A stretch of DNA of 64,000 nt from Epichloe hybrida (lineage: Eukaryota; Ascomycota; Sordariomycetes; Hypocreales; Clavicipitaceae), in NCBI GenBank assembly GCA_019022495.1, contig JAFEKR010000004.1:806001-870000 (forward strand), in the 5' to 3' direction. Position numbers and translations under genes: made by a program. Below the pieces are notes generated by a model. The model worked only from the letters and a program-made list of their open reading frames with translations. It did not search any database and was not told the DNA's origin. Of the stretch, positions 11,431 to 25,099 are shown one piece after another (positions within the stretch are counted from its first letter, which is position 1; every line of letters starts with the position of its first letter).

Positions 11431-11747
11431 TCGCAGTACATACCGTAGGTTTTGCCCGTTCTCATGCATATGTGACTTGAAGAGAGTCTTTCTGACAGAG
11501 ATAAGTCCAGAATCTCGTGATGAAAAGATGTCTTGGATGGTTGGTTAGCGAGGAGCATTTCCTGCAAATAATCGAGCTTCTTGATTCTTGGATGGCACGG
11601 AACGTTTTGCCATTAGGTATTAGCTCTTAGAGACCGTTGCCCACCTGTCCAAGTACGCAACGCGCAAAATCTTGGTGCTATTTCGGGAAATTTCGGGCTT
11701 CAGTTTCTGGCTTATTCGAGTCGTGACAAGAATTTAACGGGATCTTT

Positions 11748-11890
11748 TGTTAGAATTGTATAGTGTGACAGCTTATATTGCATGTAAGGTACAAGTTACA
11801 TAGGTACAGGTTGTGGGTAGTACTAGCCCTAATATACACTTTACTATGTAATCTAGCTAAAGTAGTCCTAATTAGCTATAAAATCTAACA
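11748..11890 (-). repeat. Copia F 3' LTR, half RIP-mutated
   Basis: 143 bp. The outer part (up to about 11825) keeps normal composition; the inner part is RIP-converted. The partner LTR at 41469 shows the mirror pattern. Confidence 0.9.
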
Positions 11891-13825
11891 CCCCTCCTTA
11901 AGTAAGAGTTATAATAGTACTAGACTTAGTAAATAATTTCTTCTTACTACCCTTATTAAAACCCTATAGGAAAAAGAGTAGTAGCCTTATAGTAATTCCT
12001 AATATAATACCTATAATTACCTTATTCCTTTACTTTTTCCTTTAAAGACTAACTACCTTTATTTACTTCTTTAGTTTAAGCCTTACTAAAGCCTTAGTCC
12101 TTAAATCCACTAGATTCTTTATCTATAAAATCTAGTTAACCTTAATAATCTCTTCCTAAATTAATTTATAAATCTTATAATACTAGATTTAAATATACTT
12201 TATTTATTTATAAAATTTTATATTATTTAAGATTATTTAAGCGCTAGTATTATTTATATATAGTTATAAAGGTACTTATTCCTTATAAATCTTACTTATT
12301 AATCCTTCTAAATATACTACTTCTAGGCTAGTACTAAAGAGACTAATATACTTAGCTTTAGTGCTTAATATTATAACTATACTTTATTTCTTACTTTTCT
12401 AGCTAATTATAGCTCTAGCTAGTAGGAAAATATAGTAGTTAATAGACTTAGAGTTACTCTTATTACACGCTTACTTAGTATTTAAGTAGCCTATAATCTT
12501 ATTATTTTATATTTTATTAAAGAAAAGTACTAGGTTTACTATAAACCTAATATATTATAGTATATACTTTATTACTAATAAATATCTTACTACTAGGTTA
12601 GTTATAAATTTACTTAGCTTAGCTACTAGGTATAGTAAATTAATCTAAGTTCTAATTATTATAAATATTAATATTCTAAGAATATACTAGAATAGTAATT
12701 AATTATCTTTATAGCACTTTTCCCCTTCTATATAAGGTTCTAATATCTCTAAAGTATTTATAAGTATATTTTATATTTTAGTATTTTCTATATTTAGTTA
12801 TCTTAGTAATCTTTCTAGGTATAGTTACTATAAGAAAGAGATAGTTTTCTTTTTCTAATCTTAAGTAATTACTATACCTAGGAAGTAATATACTAGACCT
12901 AGGTTAGTTATCTTAAACTTTTCTACTAGCTTTACCTTAACTTCCCTAATTATAGTAATATTAGGTCTAAAGAATAGTATATTATTTATATAAATAGTAA
13001 TAATTATATTATCCTTATAGAAAATTACTTTATTAAATTTTAACTAAGTAAATCCTATAGTAATAAGTTTTATAAAGAGTATCTTAAACTATACTTATAG
13101 GGCTTACTTAAGACTATAAAGGGCCTTTAGGAGCTTATATATTTTTTCTTTTTATTTAAACCCTTTAGGTAGCTTTATATAAATAGTTTTCTTTACTATA
13201 CTATAAAGAAATACTATCTTTATATCTATTTATTTAATTTCCTAGTTTAGTATAATAGCTAGTATAAATAGTAATTAATATATTTTCTACTTAACTACTA
13301 AAGTAAAGGTCTTATTATAGTTAATACTATATTCCTATTTAAAGCCTCTTATAACCTAGTAAGCTTTATACTATTTAATATTACTAGAGGGACTAAGTTT
13401 AGCTTTAAAGACTTATTTCCCTAATAGAATATACTATATATTATTAATATTAACTACTTTAAAGGTATTATTTTTAATTAAAGTATTATATTCCTTTTTT
13501 ATAGCTCTCTTCTATTTTAACTAGTTTCCTAACTACTAAGCTTCCTTATAGGACTTTAGTTTATTTTCCTTTAGTAACTTATTTAAAGTAGTTAGATATA
13601 TTACTAGAAGTAATATAATATTATTTAAAGCTATTAGTATTTCTTAAAATTTATTAAGGAAAGTAAATTCTTATAGCCTAAGTTTAAGGTAATTTACTTT
13701 AAGTTTAAGGTGCTTTTATTTCCTAATTTTAAGGCTTTTTAGGGTTAAGTAGTATATTAATAGATTTTCTAGTAAATAGTTAAGATTTCCTAATAGGTAA
13801 TTAATTACCTTAATTCCCTCCTAGA
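11891..13825 (-). pseudogene. Copia F reverse transcriptase/RNase H remnant
   Basis: Read on the minus strand from about 13500 downwards, the degraded translation follows the copia reverse transcriptase. A KTKWVFKTKL-like start comes first, then a VRGF-like motif, a stretch corresponding to DVKTAF, PKGF, KALYSLK and, at about 13010-12960, the catalytic YVDD site, degraded to YINN. Many stops make it dead. Downstream sequence towards 11891 would be RNase H and is hardly readable. Confidence 0.75.
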
Positions 13826-13833
13826 ACCTTACT

Positions 13834-15942
13834 CAGAGCATTACATTACATTACACATTACATTACATTACATTACACCCCCCTTTCACACATTACATTA
13901 CATTACATGTAATTATTTGTAATTATTTGTAATTAAATGTAATTATTTTTTATTTTTTAATATTTAGGTAAAGTAATTAGAAATTAATAGTAAGAAATAA
14001 CTTAAATAATTAGAAAAGTATATATTAGGTTTCTTAAAATATAGATTAAGGTTAAATTACTATACTAATCTTAATTATAACTTATAAAACTAATAAAACT
14101 TACTTTTTAAGCTTATTTCTTAGAAAAATATTAAAAACTTACTTTTAAGTATACTTATTTTAATAGAAAATCATATATATTTAAGTAAATAAGCTATAAA
14201 GAAGTAAGTACTATAATTCATAAGGCTTACTTTAAACCTACTTTTAAGTATACTTTCTTTTTAATAAAAAATCATATATATCTAAGCAAATAAGCTATAA
14301 AGAAGTTAATATTATTATTAGTAAGACCCACTTTAGACCCACTTTTATAAACACCTTCTTTTTAAGAGAAAATCATAAATATCGTAGTAAATAAGCTATT
14401 AAGAAGTTTATACTATAATTAGTAAGACCCACTTTAAATCCACTTTTAAGTATACTATCTTTTTAATAGAAAATCATATATATCTAGGTAAATAGGCTAT
14501 AAAGAAGTTAATACTATTATTAGTAAGACTCACTTTAGACCCACTTTTATATATACTTTCTTTTTAATAAAAAATCATATATATCTAAGTAAATAAGCTA
14601 TAAAGAAGTTAATACTATTATTAGTAAGGCCCACTTTAGACCCACTTTTATATATACTTTCTTTTTAATAGAAAAATTATATATATCTAAGTAAATAAGC
14701 TATTAAGAAGTTAGTACTATAATTAGTAAGACCCACTTTAGACCCACTTTTAAGTATACCTTCTTTTTAAGAGAAAATTATAAATATATAAGTAAATAAG
14801 CTATTAAGAAGTAAATACTATAATTAGTAAGACCCACTTTAGACCCACTTTTAAGTATACCTTCTTTTTAAGAGAAAATTATAAATATATAAGTAAATAA
14901 GCTATTAAGAAGTTAATACTATAATTAGTAAGACCCACTTCAGACCCACTTTTATATATACTTTCTTTTTAATAAAAGAATTATATATATCTAAGTAAAT
15001 AAGCTATTAAGAAGTTAGTACTATAATTAGTAAGACTTACTTTAGACCCACTTTTAAGTATACCTTCTTTTTAAGAGAAAATTATAAATATCTAAGTAAA
15101 TAAGCTATTAAGAAGTTAAAACTATAATTAGTAAGACTTACTTTTAAACTTACTTTAGAAAATACCTCTCTTTTAAAAGAAAATTATATATAACTAAGTA
15201 AATAAGCTATAAATAAGCTAATTATATTATAAATAAACCTTATTTTTATACTTAATTTTAATTTATACCTTAAATATACTATATTATTATTTTATAGATT
15301 TAAATTCTTATAAACCTAGATAACTTATAAGCTTTTTAATTACCTTTACTAAAAAGAAATAAACTTTTATTTTTTATAAGTATAATATTTATTTATTAAT
15401 TCTAAAAAATTAGATTTTATATCCTATCTTAAATTAATTAACTTTAAATAATATAGGCTTCTTAAAGATTTCTTTATTAGTCCATGATATAATTATTTAG
15501 ACTTATAATATATTATTTTATATTAAATTTAAAAGTATATATAGGGTATTATTTAGTAAAATAAACACTTAGGTTAAATAATATAATATTAAATCTTAGA
15601 AATTAGATTTATTAGTATTTCAAGATCTTATAATATAGAAAAAGATTCAAGGATTTCTATTCTTCTCTTAAACCTATATAATATACCCTATACCCTAATA
15701 TATAACTAATAATCTAAAACTAAGGAAACTTAAATAATTTATAGTAAATAAACTAAAATAGTAATTAAATTAACGCTAATATTAACTTAATAAAGAAAAA
15801 TCTATATAATATTATAAGATCTTAATATACCCCACTTTTATTTTCCCCTTACATTACACATTACATCCAAACCCCAAATATTATATTACATTACATTACA
15901 TTACATTACATTACATTACATTACATTACATTACATGCTCTG
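13834..15942. mobile_element. hAT-like non-autonomous element, copy 1
   Basis: 2109 bp, ends CAGAGCAT...ATGCTCTG, flanked by the perfect 8-bp duplication ACCTTACT at 13826-13833 and 15943-15950. An 8-bp duplication with CAGAG/CTCTG termini is the hAT superfamily signature. Inside the short TIRs lie arrays of the pentamer TTACA, and the centre is a tandem array of 101-102 bp units. No transposase is visible. It is inserted in copia F. An inverted copy is at 31748-34188. Confidence 0.85.
14130..15230. repeat. 101-bp satellite array in hAT copy 1
   Basis: About eleven head-to-tail units. The marker AAGTAAATAAGC or close variants recurs at 14183, 14284, 14385, 14486, 14587, 14689, 14790, 14891, 14993, 15094 and 15196, a spacing of 101 or 102 bp. 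Each unit also carries a GACCCACTTT block and a CTTCTTTTTAA-like block. Confidence 0.9.
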
Positions 15943-15950
15943 ACCTTACT

Positions 15951-18806
15951 TACTTAGCTACTTTATTTACTTACTAATTAGAATTATTTTCTACTATTAC
16001 TTATATTCCCTCCTAAACTTAATTAGTAAGCTTTTTAATTATTAATAGTTCTAGGGGCTTAAGCTATAGAAATAAGTTAAGTTAATTTAATAGTAGTATT
16101 TCTTTTATATAAGGTAATACTAGAAGATTAGTGCTTTATTATAGGAGTTTAAAGTTTACCTTAGGATTAATTTATATTTATTTATTAAAGGTAACCTCTT
16201 TTACTCTTTTTACTAAGCTAGTAATTAAGTTCTATAGTTAGTAAATATTATTAGCTTTATAGCCTATAAGAAAACATAGATATATTTTATTATTAAGCTT
16301 CTTTAAGTATTTTACCTTTAGGACTAGCTTATATATATAGCACCTAAGGTAGTGGAGATATCTTATATATAGCTTTATTCCTAACTATACTTTATATAGG
16401 GTTATTCTATTTAGAGTGCTATAAGGGGACTATTCCTAGGTATATACTACTACTTATAAAATCTCCCCTTAAAGTTCCTTTAGAAGCTTACTATTAAAGA
16501 ATATTACCTATACCTAATTCTAGATAGTAAGGTAAGTATATTCTATTAAATTCTAGTTTAGTTAATATACTATAGTTTATTTAAGTATAATACCTTTCTA
16601 TTTAAAGAAATTTAGTAGTATTATATTTTTAAACTTTTCTCTATTATTTAGCCTATATTACTAAATTTAACTAAAGGTTTATGCTTTTACTATAGCTATA
16701 TTTACTTAGATATAAGCTACTACTTATAACTTTTCCCTTAGTAAGTAGTATTCTTTACCTATAAATATTTAAGGCTTAATAAGGCCTCCTAGGTTTACTA
16801 TTTACTATTAACTATAATTAAGTACTTTATATAATATAGCTTAGGTATTTTATACTTTTCCTTTACTTATAGTATAGGCCTTATAAGGTCTAGCTTATTT
16901 ATTTATAACTTAAATACTAAGGTTACTAGCTAGCTTAATATAGTTAGTATAGTTTAGGTAACTTATTCTAAGGTAAAAGACCTATAGTAAAATAGTCTTA
17001 GTAGTATATAAAGTAATAAATACTACTAGGTTATTAAAGACTTTAGGTATATCCTAGTAGTATATAGTTTTAGTATAAGAGTAATCTAAGTACCTAAAGT
17101 AACTATAGGTTATACCTTAGATTACTAGACTATTATTATACCTAACCTCTATATTATTATAAGTCTAGAGGTAAGTAAAGCTAGGCTATTTTATAAATAC
17201 TCTAAGAGAAAGTAAATTTATAAGTAAACTTAGTATATAAAGGACTTACTTAAGGTAAATTAACTTAGTATTCTTTATATACTATATTATTAGTAAGATA
17301 CTTTTACTACTAAGTATATAAGTACTTTCTTTTACTTTATTTATTAGAATAGGTTTAGTAAATTCCTTATAGTTACTAAATATATACTTATTATAATAAA
17401 TATAGTATTTAGTAATACTATTAAAGATTTAATCTAGGCTTTTAGTATTAGTATTCTAGCTATTAATCTATATACTTAATACTATTAGTTTATAAATATT
17501 AGCTATAAAGTAGTCTCTAAGGTCTTTAGGCTATATAAGGAATATATTTACTTTACCTTCTAGTATATTTATATTTATATTATAAGCTACTAGTTTCTTT
17601 ATTACCTTTTCCTATTTCTTAATTTAGGTGTAGTATTTGCTATTATTATAGTTACTTAGTATAGGAATCTACCTATATATAGTATAGACCTTCTAGTATA
17701 GCCCTTTATAGTTACTTAGCTTCTAAAGCTTTATATACTTCTATAGTTAAGATAAGCTAGCTATATCTCTTCTATATTTATTACTAGTATATATAAGATA
17801 CGCTATACCTCTAGTAATTATATTACATATATATCCTAATATTTTCTTCTTAGTTTCTAGGTATTAATATTTATCTTAAGCTAATTCTATAAGTATATCT
17901 AGCGTAATATTAGTTCTATTTCTAATACTAGCTATCTTATACTACTAGAATACTTAGGATTTAAAGATACTAAAAGTATCCCTTAGATTACTAAGGAACT
18001 AAAGTTAATAAAGTTTATTAGGTATCTTTTAGTCTAGTTATATATATTTAAGTTTATATAGTTACTATTTAAATACCTAGGTAAAGTTCTAGATATTACT
18101 ATATTTCTATAGTATATTTATAATAAGGCTTATAATAATTTCTCTAAGAATATTAGCGCTATACTATTAGCTAACCTTTTATAGTATTATATATACCTTA
18201 TAAGCTTTAGTAATTTCTTTAATTTTCTTACTTATATAAGGAGAGTATTATTTATAAATCCTAGTAAGTAAGTTAAAGTTTCTTTACTACTAGAATATAA
18301 GCTACTTAATATACTTATTTTATACTACTAATAAATATAGTTTTATAAGTATTATTAGTATTAGGGTATCTTTAAGAATAAGTATTATAAATTTTACTAT
18401 TATAGTATTCTTTAGTACTTTATTTTATTTTACCTAGTTTTCTAACCCTTTTAGCTTTATAATAATAGTATAGTTTTAACTATTTCTATATACCTTTAAT
18501 ACTATACTTTAGACTTTAAAGTTATTAAAATCTAGATATAAAGCTATATCTTTATCTATTAGTTATAAGTTTATTTAGTTTTAAGATTATATAGCTATTA
18601 TAGTATTTATATTTTAATAAAACTAGGCTACTAGAGATTTATATCTAGTAGCTCTAAGTATATTTAATTAAGGGCTATTTCTATATAATAAAGGTAACTA
18701 CTATAGCTAATAGTAGTTAAATTATTAAGTATAACTAGGTTCCTAGTTACTATATTTAGTATTAGGGAGCTATTAAATATAGTATTATAGTATTTAATTT
18801 TATAGT
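15951..18806 (-). pseudogene. Copia F 5' coding region, RIP-degraded
   Basis: Continuation of copia F between hAT copy 1 and copia B. By position it should hold the integrase and gag regions on the minus strand. RIP has removed nearly all readable codons, so I assign it by position rather than by motif. F resumes at 40902 beyond copia B. Confidence 0.5.
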
Positions 18807-18811
18807 ATATA

Positions 18812-19068
18812 TGTTAGTTGCACCAAGGTCCTGCGCAGGTAATAAATCCCGTATAAATTGAAGTCAATGATAGTTAGTTAGCTAGCTAGGAAAGAGAGAG
18901 AAGAGAGGGAAAGTCTAGATGCTAGAGAAGTAGGCGAAATCTATATGTAAGGCAAAAAAGGGGGTGGCAAATTAATGCAGCTAATTATATCACGTGTATT
19001 ACGCTAGACCTATAATTAGTCTAGTCTTTAGCTACAATTAAACTAATAAAAATCCGAAGGAATTAACA
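18812..19068 (-). repeat. Copia B 3' LTR
   Basis: 257-bp LTR, reverse orientation, followed by the complement of the polypurine tract (TAGTAATCTCTCTTTTTCC) as in copia A and D. Confidence 0.9.
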
Positions 19069-22000
19069 CTAGTAATCTCTCTTTTTCCTTTATAGCTAAA
19101 GAGCTTAAAAACGTAATAAAAATTAAATTAAAGGAAAGTGTATATAAGTAAATCCCTTAATAGGAATCCGCTGCTCTAATTAGCTATTATAGTATTAGTT
19201 AATTAAATTAATCCGTTAGTCCTTACCTAAGCTCCTGTCTCCTAATATCATAGGTCTTTTTACCTATTCTTTAATATAAATTATTAATTCGTTTAAATTA
19301 ATCAAAGAGAAAAGTAATAAATTTGGCAATGCTTTTATTATCGTATCTGCCGGATTATTATTGCTATTAATCTATCTAACTTCGTAGATCTTATGCCTTT
19401 TATATAATTAATAAAGGGCTATAATATTAATTATTAGTCTCTTCTCCTTTATGGTTCCTAGCTTTATAAGATATTTATATAATAAAAAAGAATTAGTACA
19501 AAGAATCGTAGGAATTTAAGGTATCTTTAATTAATCCGTAATCTAATGTAAAGTTATAGAAATTGCATAGGCAATGTCTACGCCTTAAACTATACTATAT
19601 AACTTAAAGGTAAGCGCGCTATAAGTAACTCTCTTACTCTTTATTAAGCTATATATAATAATGTTACCTTTTATAATAAAGGTATTATTATCTTATATTA
19701 TCTCGTTGCTAATTACAATCACGTATCTAATCTATAAGCTTAGATCCTTATTATTAGTAAGCAATCTATTTATAAACACGAAGAGCTTCACCTCTTTAAG
19801 AACTAAAGGAATATATTATAGTTTACATTATTAATTCTTAATCTACTACTTAAGGCGTTTATTAAGGCATATAATATCTTCCCTAGAGGGTTCTTAGTGT
19901 TAAGCTATAATTAATAGGTTATAGGAAGCTTCTAGTTAACACATAGTTATAATGTAGCTTCCTTAGGCTTATTATTCTATATAGTCTTGCTTTACTATTA
20001 GGGATTAAGGATTAACTTCCTTAATCTTCTAACTCTAGCCTTTTTAGGTTAATATTAGCAAGTTATTAGTGTTCTAGGTTAAGATACACCTGTTAAAAAT
20101 AAGGGGATTCTTAGTGGTTAATTATTGCTTTTCTTTAGCTATAAAATTAGCCTTCTAGAGCTCTTTCTTTTCTTTTTAGAAGAAGTTATTATTACTTAGG
20201 CCTAATATATTATTAGTTTATATTCTAATAATACTAAAGAGGTTCTTATTATTCGGAGCTATAATTAACAAGTAAGGATCGTAAGTTAAAGTTATTATAT
20301 TAAGGTTATCCCTATAGTAACAGAAGTACGTTACCTACTAGTAGGTTCTAGCCTCTGTAATCCTGTAAAGAGGTTTGATTAATTCAATTATAGTTCCTTC
20401 TAGAAAGAGATATGCAATCTGCTTTAGGATCCTTATAATAATTAGCCTTGTTAGTATTGTGTGTGATTAAGTGTAAGCTTACGTAATATTATGAATCTAA
20501 AGGTAAATACCTCTTTTTCTTAATAATAAAGCAATAGCTACGATGAGTTATTAGCTTGCTTGTTAAATTATTAGTAATTACGTTAGGATGAATTCCTTTC
20601 CTTTATTATTATAGCCTTATATAATAAGATAAGATTTCTTATATAGTAAGTCCGTTCCTTTGCCTTTAATCTCTCTAACTATATAAGAATTAAAGATTCT
20701 ATAACCTCTATGCTTCGCTAGGTTATACTTAATAAATTTAAATATATTATAAGCTTATAAAGCGTTAATCTTAGCTTAATTAGACTACTTAAAGGGTTTT
20801 CCTAGGGTTATAATCCTTCCTTCTTAGCGGAGCTAAAGAGCAAGGTTCTAATTAGCCTCTTCCTTTACTATAAGGAATACTATACTTAGTATCCCTCTGG
20901 TTATAATCTCTTAAATAAAGGCCTTCTCTTAATCTTTATTTATAAGTATATAAAGCTAAACTAAGCTAATATCCTTCTTAGGGCTATAAGGTTTTCTTTT
21001 CCTTACTTTTATTTCTTTAGGGCATAGTAATAAGTCTTTAACTTAATAGCTTCCCCTTAGGGCCTTTTAGGCTTTATAAGCCTCTTTATTAGATTCTCTT
21101 ACACTTATAAATTACACTATAAGGGCCTTTCTTAGTCTCCCTTGCTTTCTCTTAGCTAGTACCTATAGCTCTTTACTATCTTCTATTAGAGAATTTCTTT
21201 TATTAGTAGTAGTTAGTTATATAGCTTCTTCTTCCTTTATATTACTTAGCTATTACTCTAGTGGATTATAGGGCTTTATCTCTTACTACTCTAGCCCCTC
21301 TATAGTACATAAGTCTTTATAATAAGGCTTTACTACTATAGAGCAAAACTTTACTAGGCTATAGAGTATGTTAATAGTATAGGTCTCTCTATTAGTAGTA
21401 AGTAGCTTATATAAGCTATACTAGCTACCTTTCTCTCTTTACACGCGTATATTAGCCTATAGGGGTAGCTAATATATAAGCACTATATTAGGGCTATTCT
21501 AGGCTTTAAGGGCATTATAAACTTACTATAAAGCTAGATAGTAGTAGACTTTATTAGTGGCTTTATAAATTACTTTAGCATATTAAATAATAGAGACGCT
21601 TAGTGGTAACTTATCTATTATTTATAAGTAGCCTCTAAAGACAAGCAAGGTTAGGATAATACTATTTAGGCCTATAGAATTATTAATCGCTTTAATAGCT
21701 ATTTAAAGACATTACTCTAGCGTAAGTTCTATCCTAACTAAGTCTATAATAATATTATAAGCTTAGCGTAAAGGTCCGTAATATCTCTTAACCTTTCTAA
21801 TACTATTGTGGGCTTTAATTAGCATCTTATTAGTCTTAATTAATATTAGTTAAGTATAGTGCTTAAACTTAGCGAAAGCAAAGTTATTACTAGTGTTATA
21901 TATAATTTATTCTAGAGGTCTAAGATAAGTATTAATCTAACATTCGCGGATAGCGTCCTAGATATCTTAAGCCTTTTGCTTCCTTAGATTAAGGAATTAG

Positions 22001-22944
22001 GCTACCTAGAATAATATTACTAAATTAATGATATAAAGCACTAGTTAGCTATCGATTTACACGATATTAACAATAATCTCGTAGTTAAATTCGTGGTTAT
22101 CTTTGATTATAAACTTAAATTAACTAGGGGCCTTTCTATATATCTAGTAATAGTAGTAGACTTTAGTTAATTCCTTAATTACCTAGCGTTTAACTTCATA
22201 ACTAGCTTAGTAAAGAATCTTTATAAGTTATTAAATAGAAGGGTAACTAAGTTAATAATATAATTAACAAATATCTCCTTCTAAAAGGTAAAAGGCAACT
22301 ATTTCTCTTGCTTCTAGTAACCACTAAGGATAGCCCTATTATTACATAATAGGTATAGTCTTATTATCTTAGATAAGTACGTTAGCAAGGTTATTAATCT
22401 TGACTTACATTTTATCTATATTAGTAATTAAGAAGAGAAAGGGGGTAGCTATATTAAGGACGTAAAATTCAAGCTCTTTAAGTTCTATAAGCACATAAAG
22501 GATTCCTTTTATAACTACTAATCTAGCGCTAAATATAATAATTTAGGGTTTATAGGGGGTTACCTTTAATAAAGGCATTAATCTTAATAAAGCCTTTACT
22601 TATACTTCTCCTATAGTTAACTTTCCTATAGCGCTAGTATTAGGTATAATCTCTCTAAAGACCTCTTTAGAATAGCATTCTTTAGAGATATAGCAAATCA
22701 AGCCTTTATTACACTCTTATAGCTTATAAAGCTCTTACCTAAGGAATATATATTAGAAGGCTTAATTATTTAGGGTTACAAGAATATTAATATTAGCAGC
22801 GTTATAGTTAGTCTGTAATCCAAAGTAAAAGAATTATATAATACTTAGGTATACTATTAATAGTAGCTCCTTCACATTATTATTATTATCTTTAGCTTTC
22901 GTGCAGGCCGAAAGATATAATTCCTAATTCTAACCTAGGCCTTT

Positions 22945-23135
22945 TGTGAGGCCCCACTCATAACACGGGTGCACCCCGCTAGCGCACCACGCTGTAGGGC
23001 TAGGTTTACGTGACACTAGCAAGCCACTAGCTATAAGTTAGTAACTTACACGTATAACACACTTAGACCTAGCAAGCTTTAGTTAATATATAAACGCCCC
23101 TATACCTCTTACCTAGCTATCCCTTTATTCTTATA
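22945..23135 (+). repeat. Element C 5' LTR
   Basis: 191 bp, identical in length to the 38073-38263 LTR. It retains a fairly GC-rich 5' third (CGGGTGCACCCCGCTAGCG). Confidence 0.9.
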
Positions 23136-23199
23136 ATTCTAAAGCTTCTCCTACTAGTTACCTAAGAGTAATATAAGAGAGAGAATAACTTAATTTACT

Positions 23200-24770
23200 A
23201 GAACTATACTATATATTACTTAGGATTAGCTAGATAATAGTAACACTATAGCTAGGGATATGCTATATTCTATAACCCTATCTAAAGCTATACTCTTTAC
23301 TATAGTAGTAGAAAAGGTAATAGTTAAGGAGTAAATTACCTAGCTTAAGTAACTTAAGAAACTATAGGATTAAGAAAAGAAGCTTACTAACTTAATATAA
23401 TCTTATAGAGAACTAGTAAAAAGGGGCTAAAAGAATAGTTTATTCTTAAGCCTTAGTAGCTAAGAAGTTAAGGTCTAAAATATTATAGAACTCTAATACC
23501 TTATAAACCTATAGAAGTATAAGATATAGCTTAATAACCTTAACTATACCTTTAAGGGGGTAAAGAAGAAGTACTACTAGGATAACTAAAAGATTCTCTT
23601 TATACTTAACTATATATATATAAACTATTAGGCTAGATAGGACTAATATATTAAAGAATAACTAGCTAATAGTTAGGATTATCCTAAGGATAACTAGGAC
23701 AAGTTCTAAGACTAGACTCTTACGTTACTTAAAGACTTTATAAGTTATAATATATAAATAGCTATATAGCTAGAAAATATAAAGTAAAAGGAAGGCTAGA
23801 GTCCTATTAAGTTTAGTATTTACTTAGATTTACTAGAGAAACACCTAGAATATACTCTAGAAAAAACCTATACTCTTATATTCTTTACGAAATTACTTCC
23901 TAACTTATAAGATTATATTAACTTATATACGGATATTACTAGTCTAATATAAGAAGATATTATATAACTTACCTAGTAATTCTAGGAGGTAATATTAAAG
24001 AATAAGCAAAAGCTAAATAATTTAGAAGAGAAAGGGCTATATAAGGTAGCTTAACACTAAAGATATAACTCCTTATAAGGGCATTAGCTAAATAAGGACT
24101 AAAGAGATAAGGATAAGAATAAGAAAAAGACCCTAGCTACCTATCTAAATAATAATAGACTATAAGGAAGAAGATAGTACTTTAATTATAGTAGTATAAA
24201 GTATATTATTTATAATTATAATAAGCTAAGAAAAGACTAGTAAGAGGGCTAGGAAAACTCCTAGAGGTAAAAGTAAAAGCCCTTACCTTTACCTTAGATA
24301 CTAGGGTACTAATAGGACACTAATTCTATATACTAGTTACTATTTATAAGCATAAAGATATTAAAATAGTAGCAAATCTTAATAGTTACGCTAAGATTAA
24401 TATTATAAGTACTTAATTTATATAGACTTATAAGCTTAATTAGGCTAAGGCTATAGTACCTATCTTAAAGGTAGTAAGGGCTCTAATAGTCCCCTAATAT
24501 AGTATCTATAAGGTGCTTATTATAATTAAAGATTTATAAGGTAAAAAGAAAAATCTTAAGTTACTATATATAGTAGTTAATAAGGACCTAAGAGTAAAGG
24601 GAAGCCCTATATTAATTAGAATATATATACTTATAGAAGAATATATATATCTTTACTTATACTTATAAGAATAGTGGTTTAAAAAGAGAAAAGTAGCCTT
24701 TTTACTACTAACTCCCTATAAGTTTATAAAGGTAATGCATAATAAGATAATTATATATACTATTATAAGC
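23200..24770 (+). pseudogene. Element C gag and protease remnant
   Basis: Degraded translation with a C-rich zinc-knuckle-like segment at about 24175-24240 and, at about 24280-24420, a segment resembling a retroviral-type aspartic protease. RIP stops throughout. It is interrupted at 24775 by copia D and resumes at 31565. Confidence 0.6.
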
Positions 24771-24775
24771 ATATT

Positions 24776-25031
24776 TGTTAGATGCACCAAGGTCCTGCGC
24801 AGGTAATAAATCCCGTATAATTGAAGTCGATGATAGTTAGTTAGATAGCTAGGAAAGAGGGAGAAGAGAGGGAAAGTCTAGATACTAGAAAAGTGGGCGA
24901 AATCCGTATGTGGGGCATAAAAGGGGGTGGCGAATTAATGCAGCCAATTATATCGCGTGCATCGCGCCAGACCCACAATTGGTCTGGTCTTTGGCCACGA
25001 TTAAACCAATAAAGATCCAAAGGAATTAACA
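24776..25031 (-). repeat. Copia D 3' LTR
   Basis: 256 bp. It begins TGTTAGATGCACC on the plus strand, and the ATATT duplication abuts it on the left. Confidence 0.9.
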
Positions 25032-25099
25032 CTAGTAATCTCTCTTTTTCCTTCGTGGCTAAAGAGCTTAAAAACGTAATAAAAATCAGATTAAAGGAA

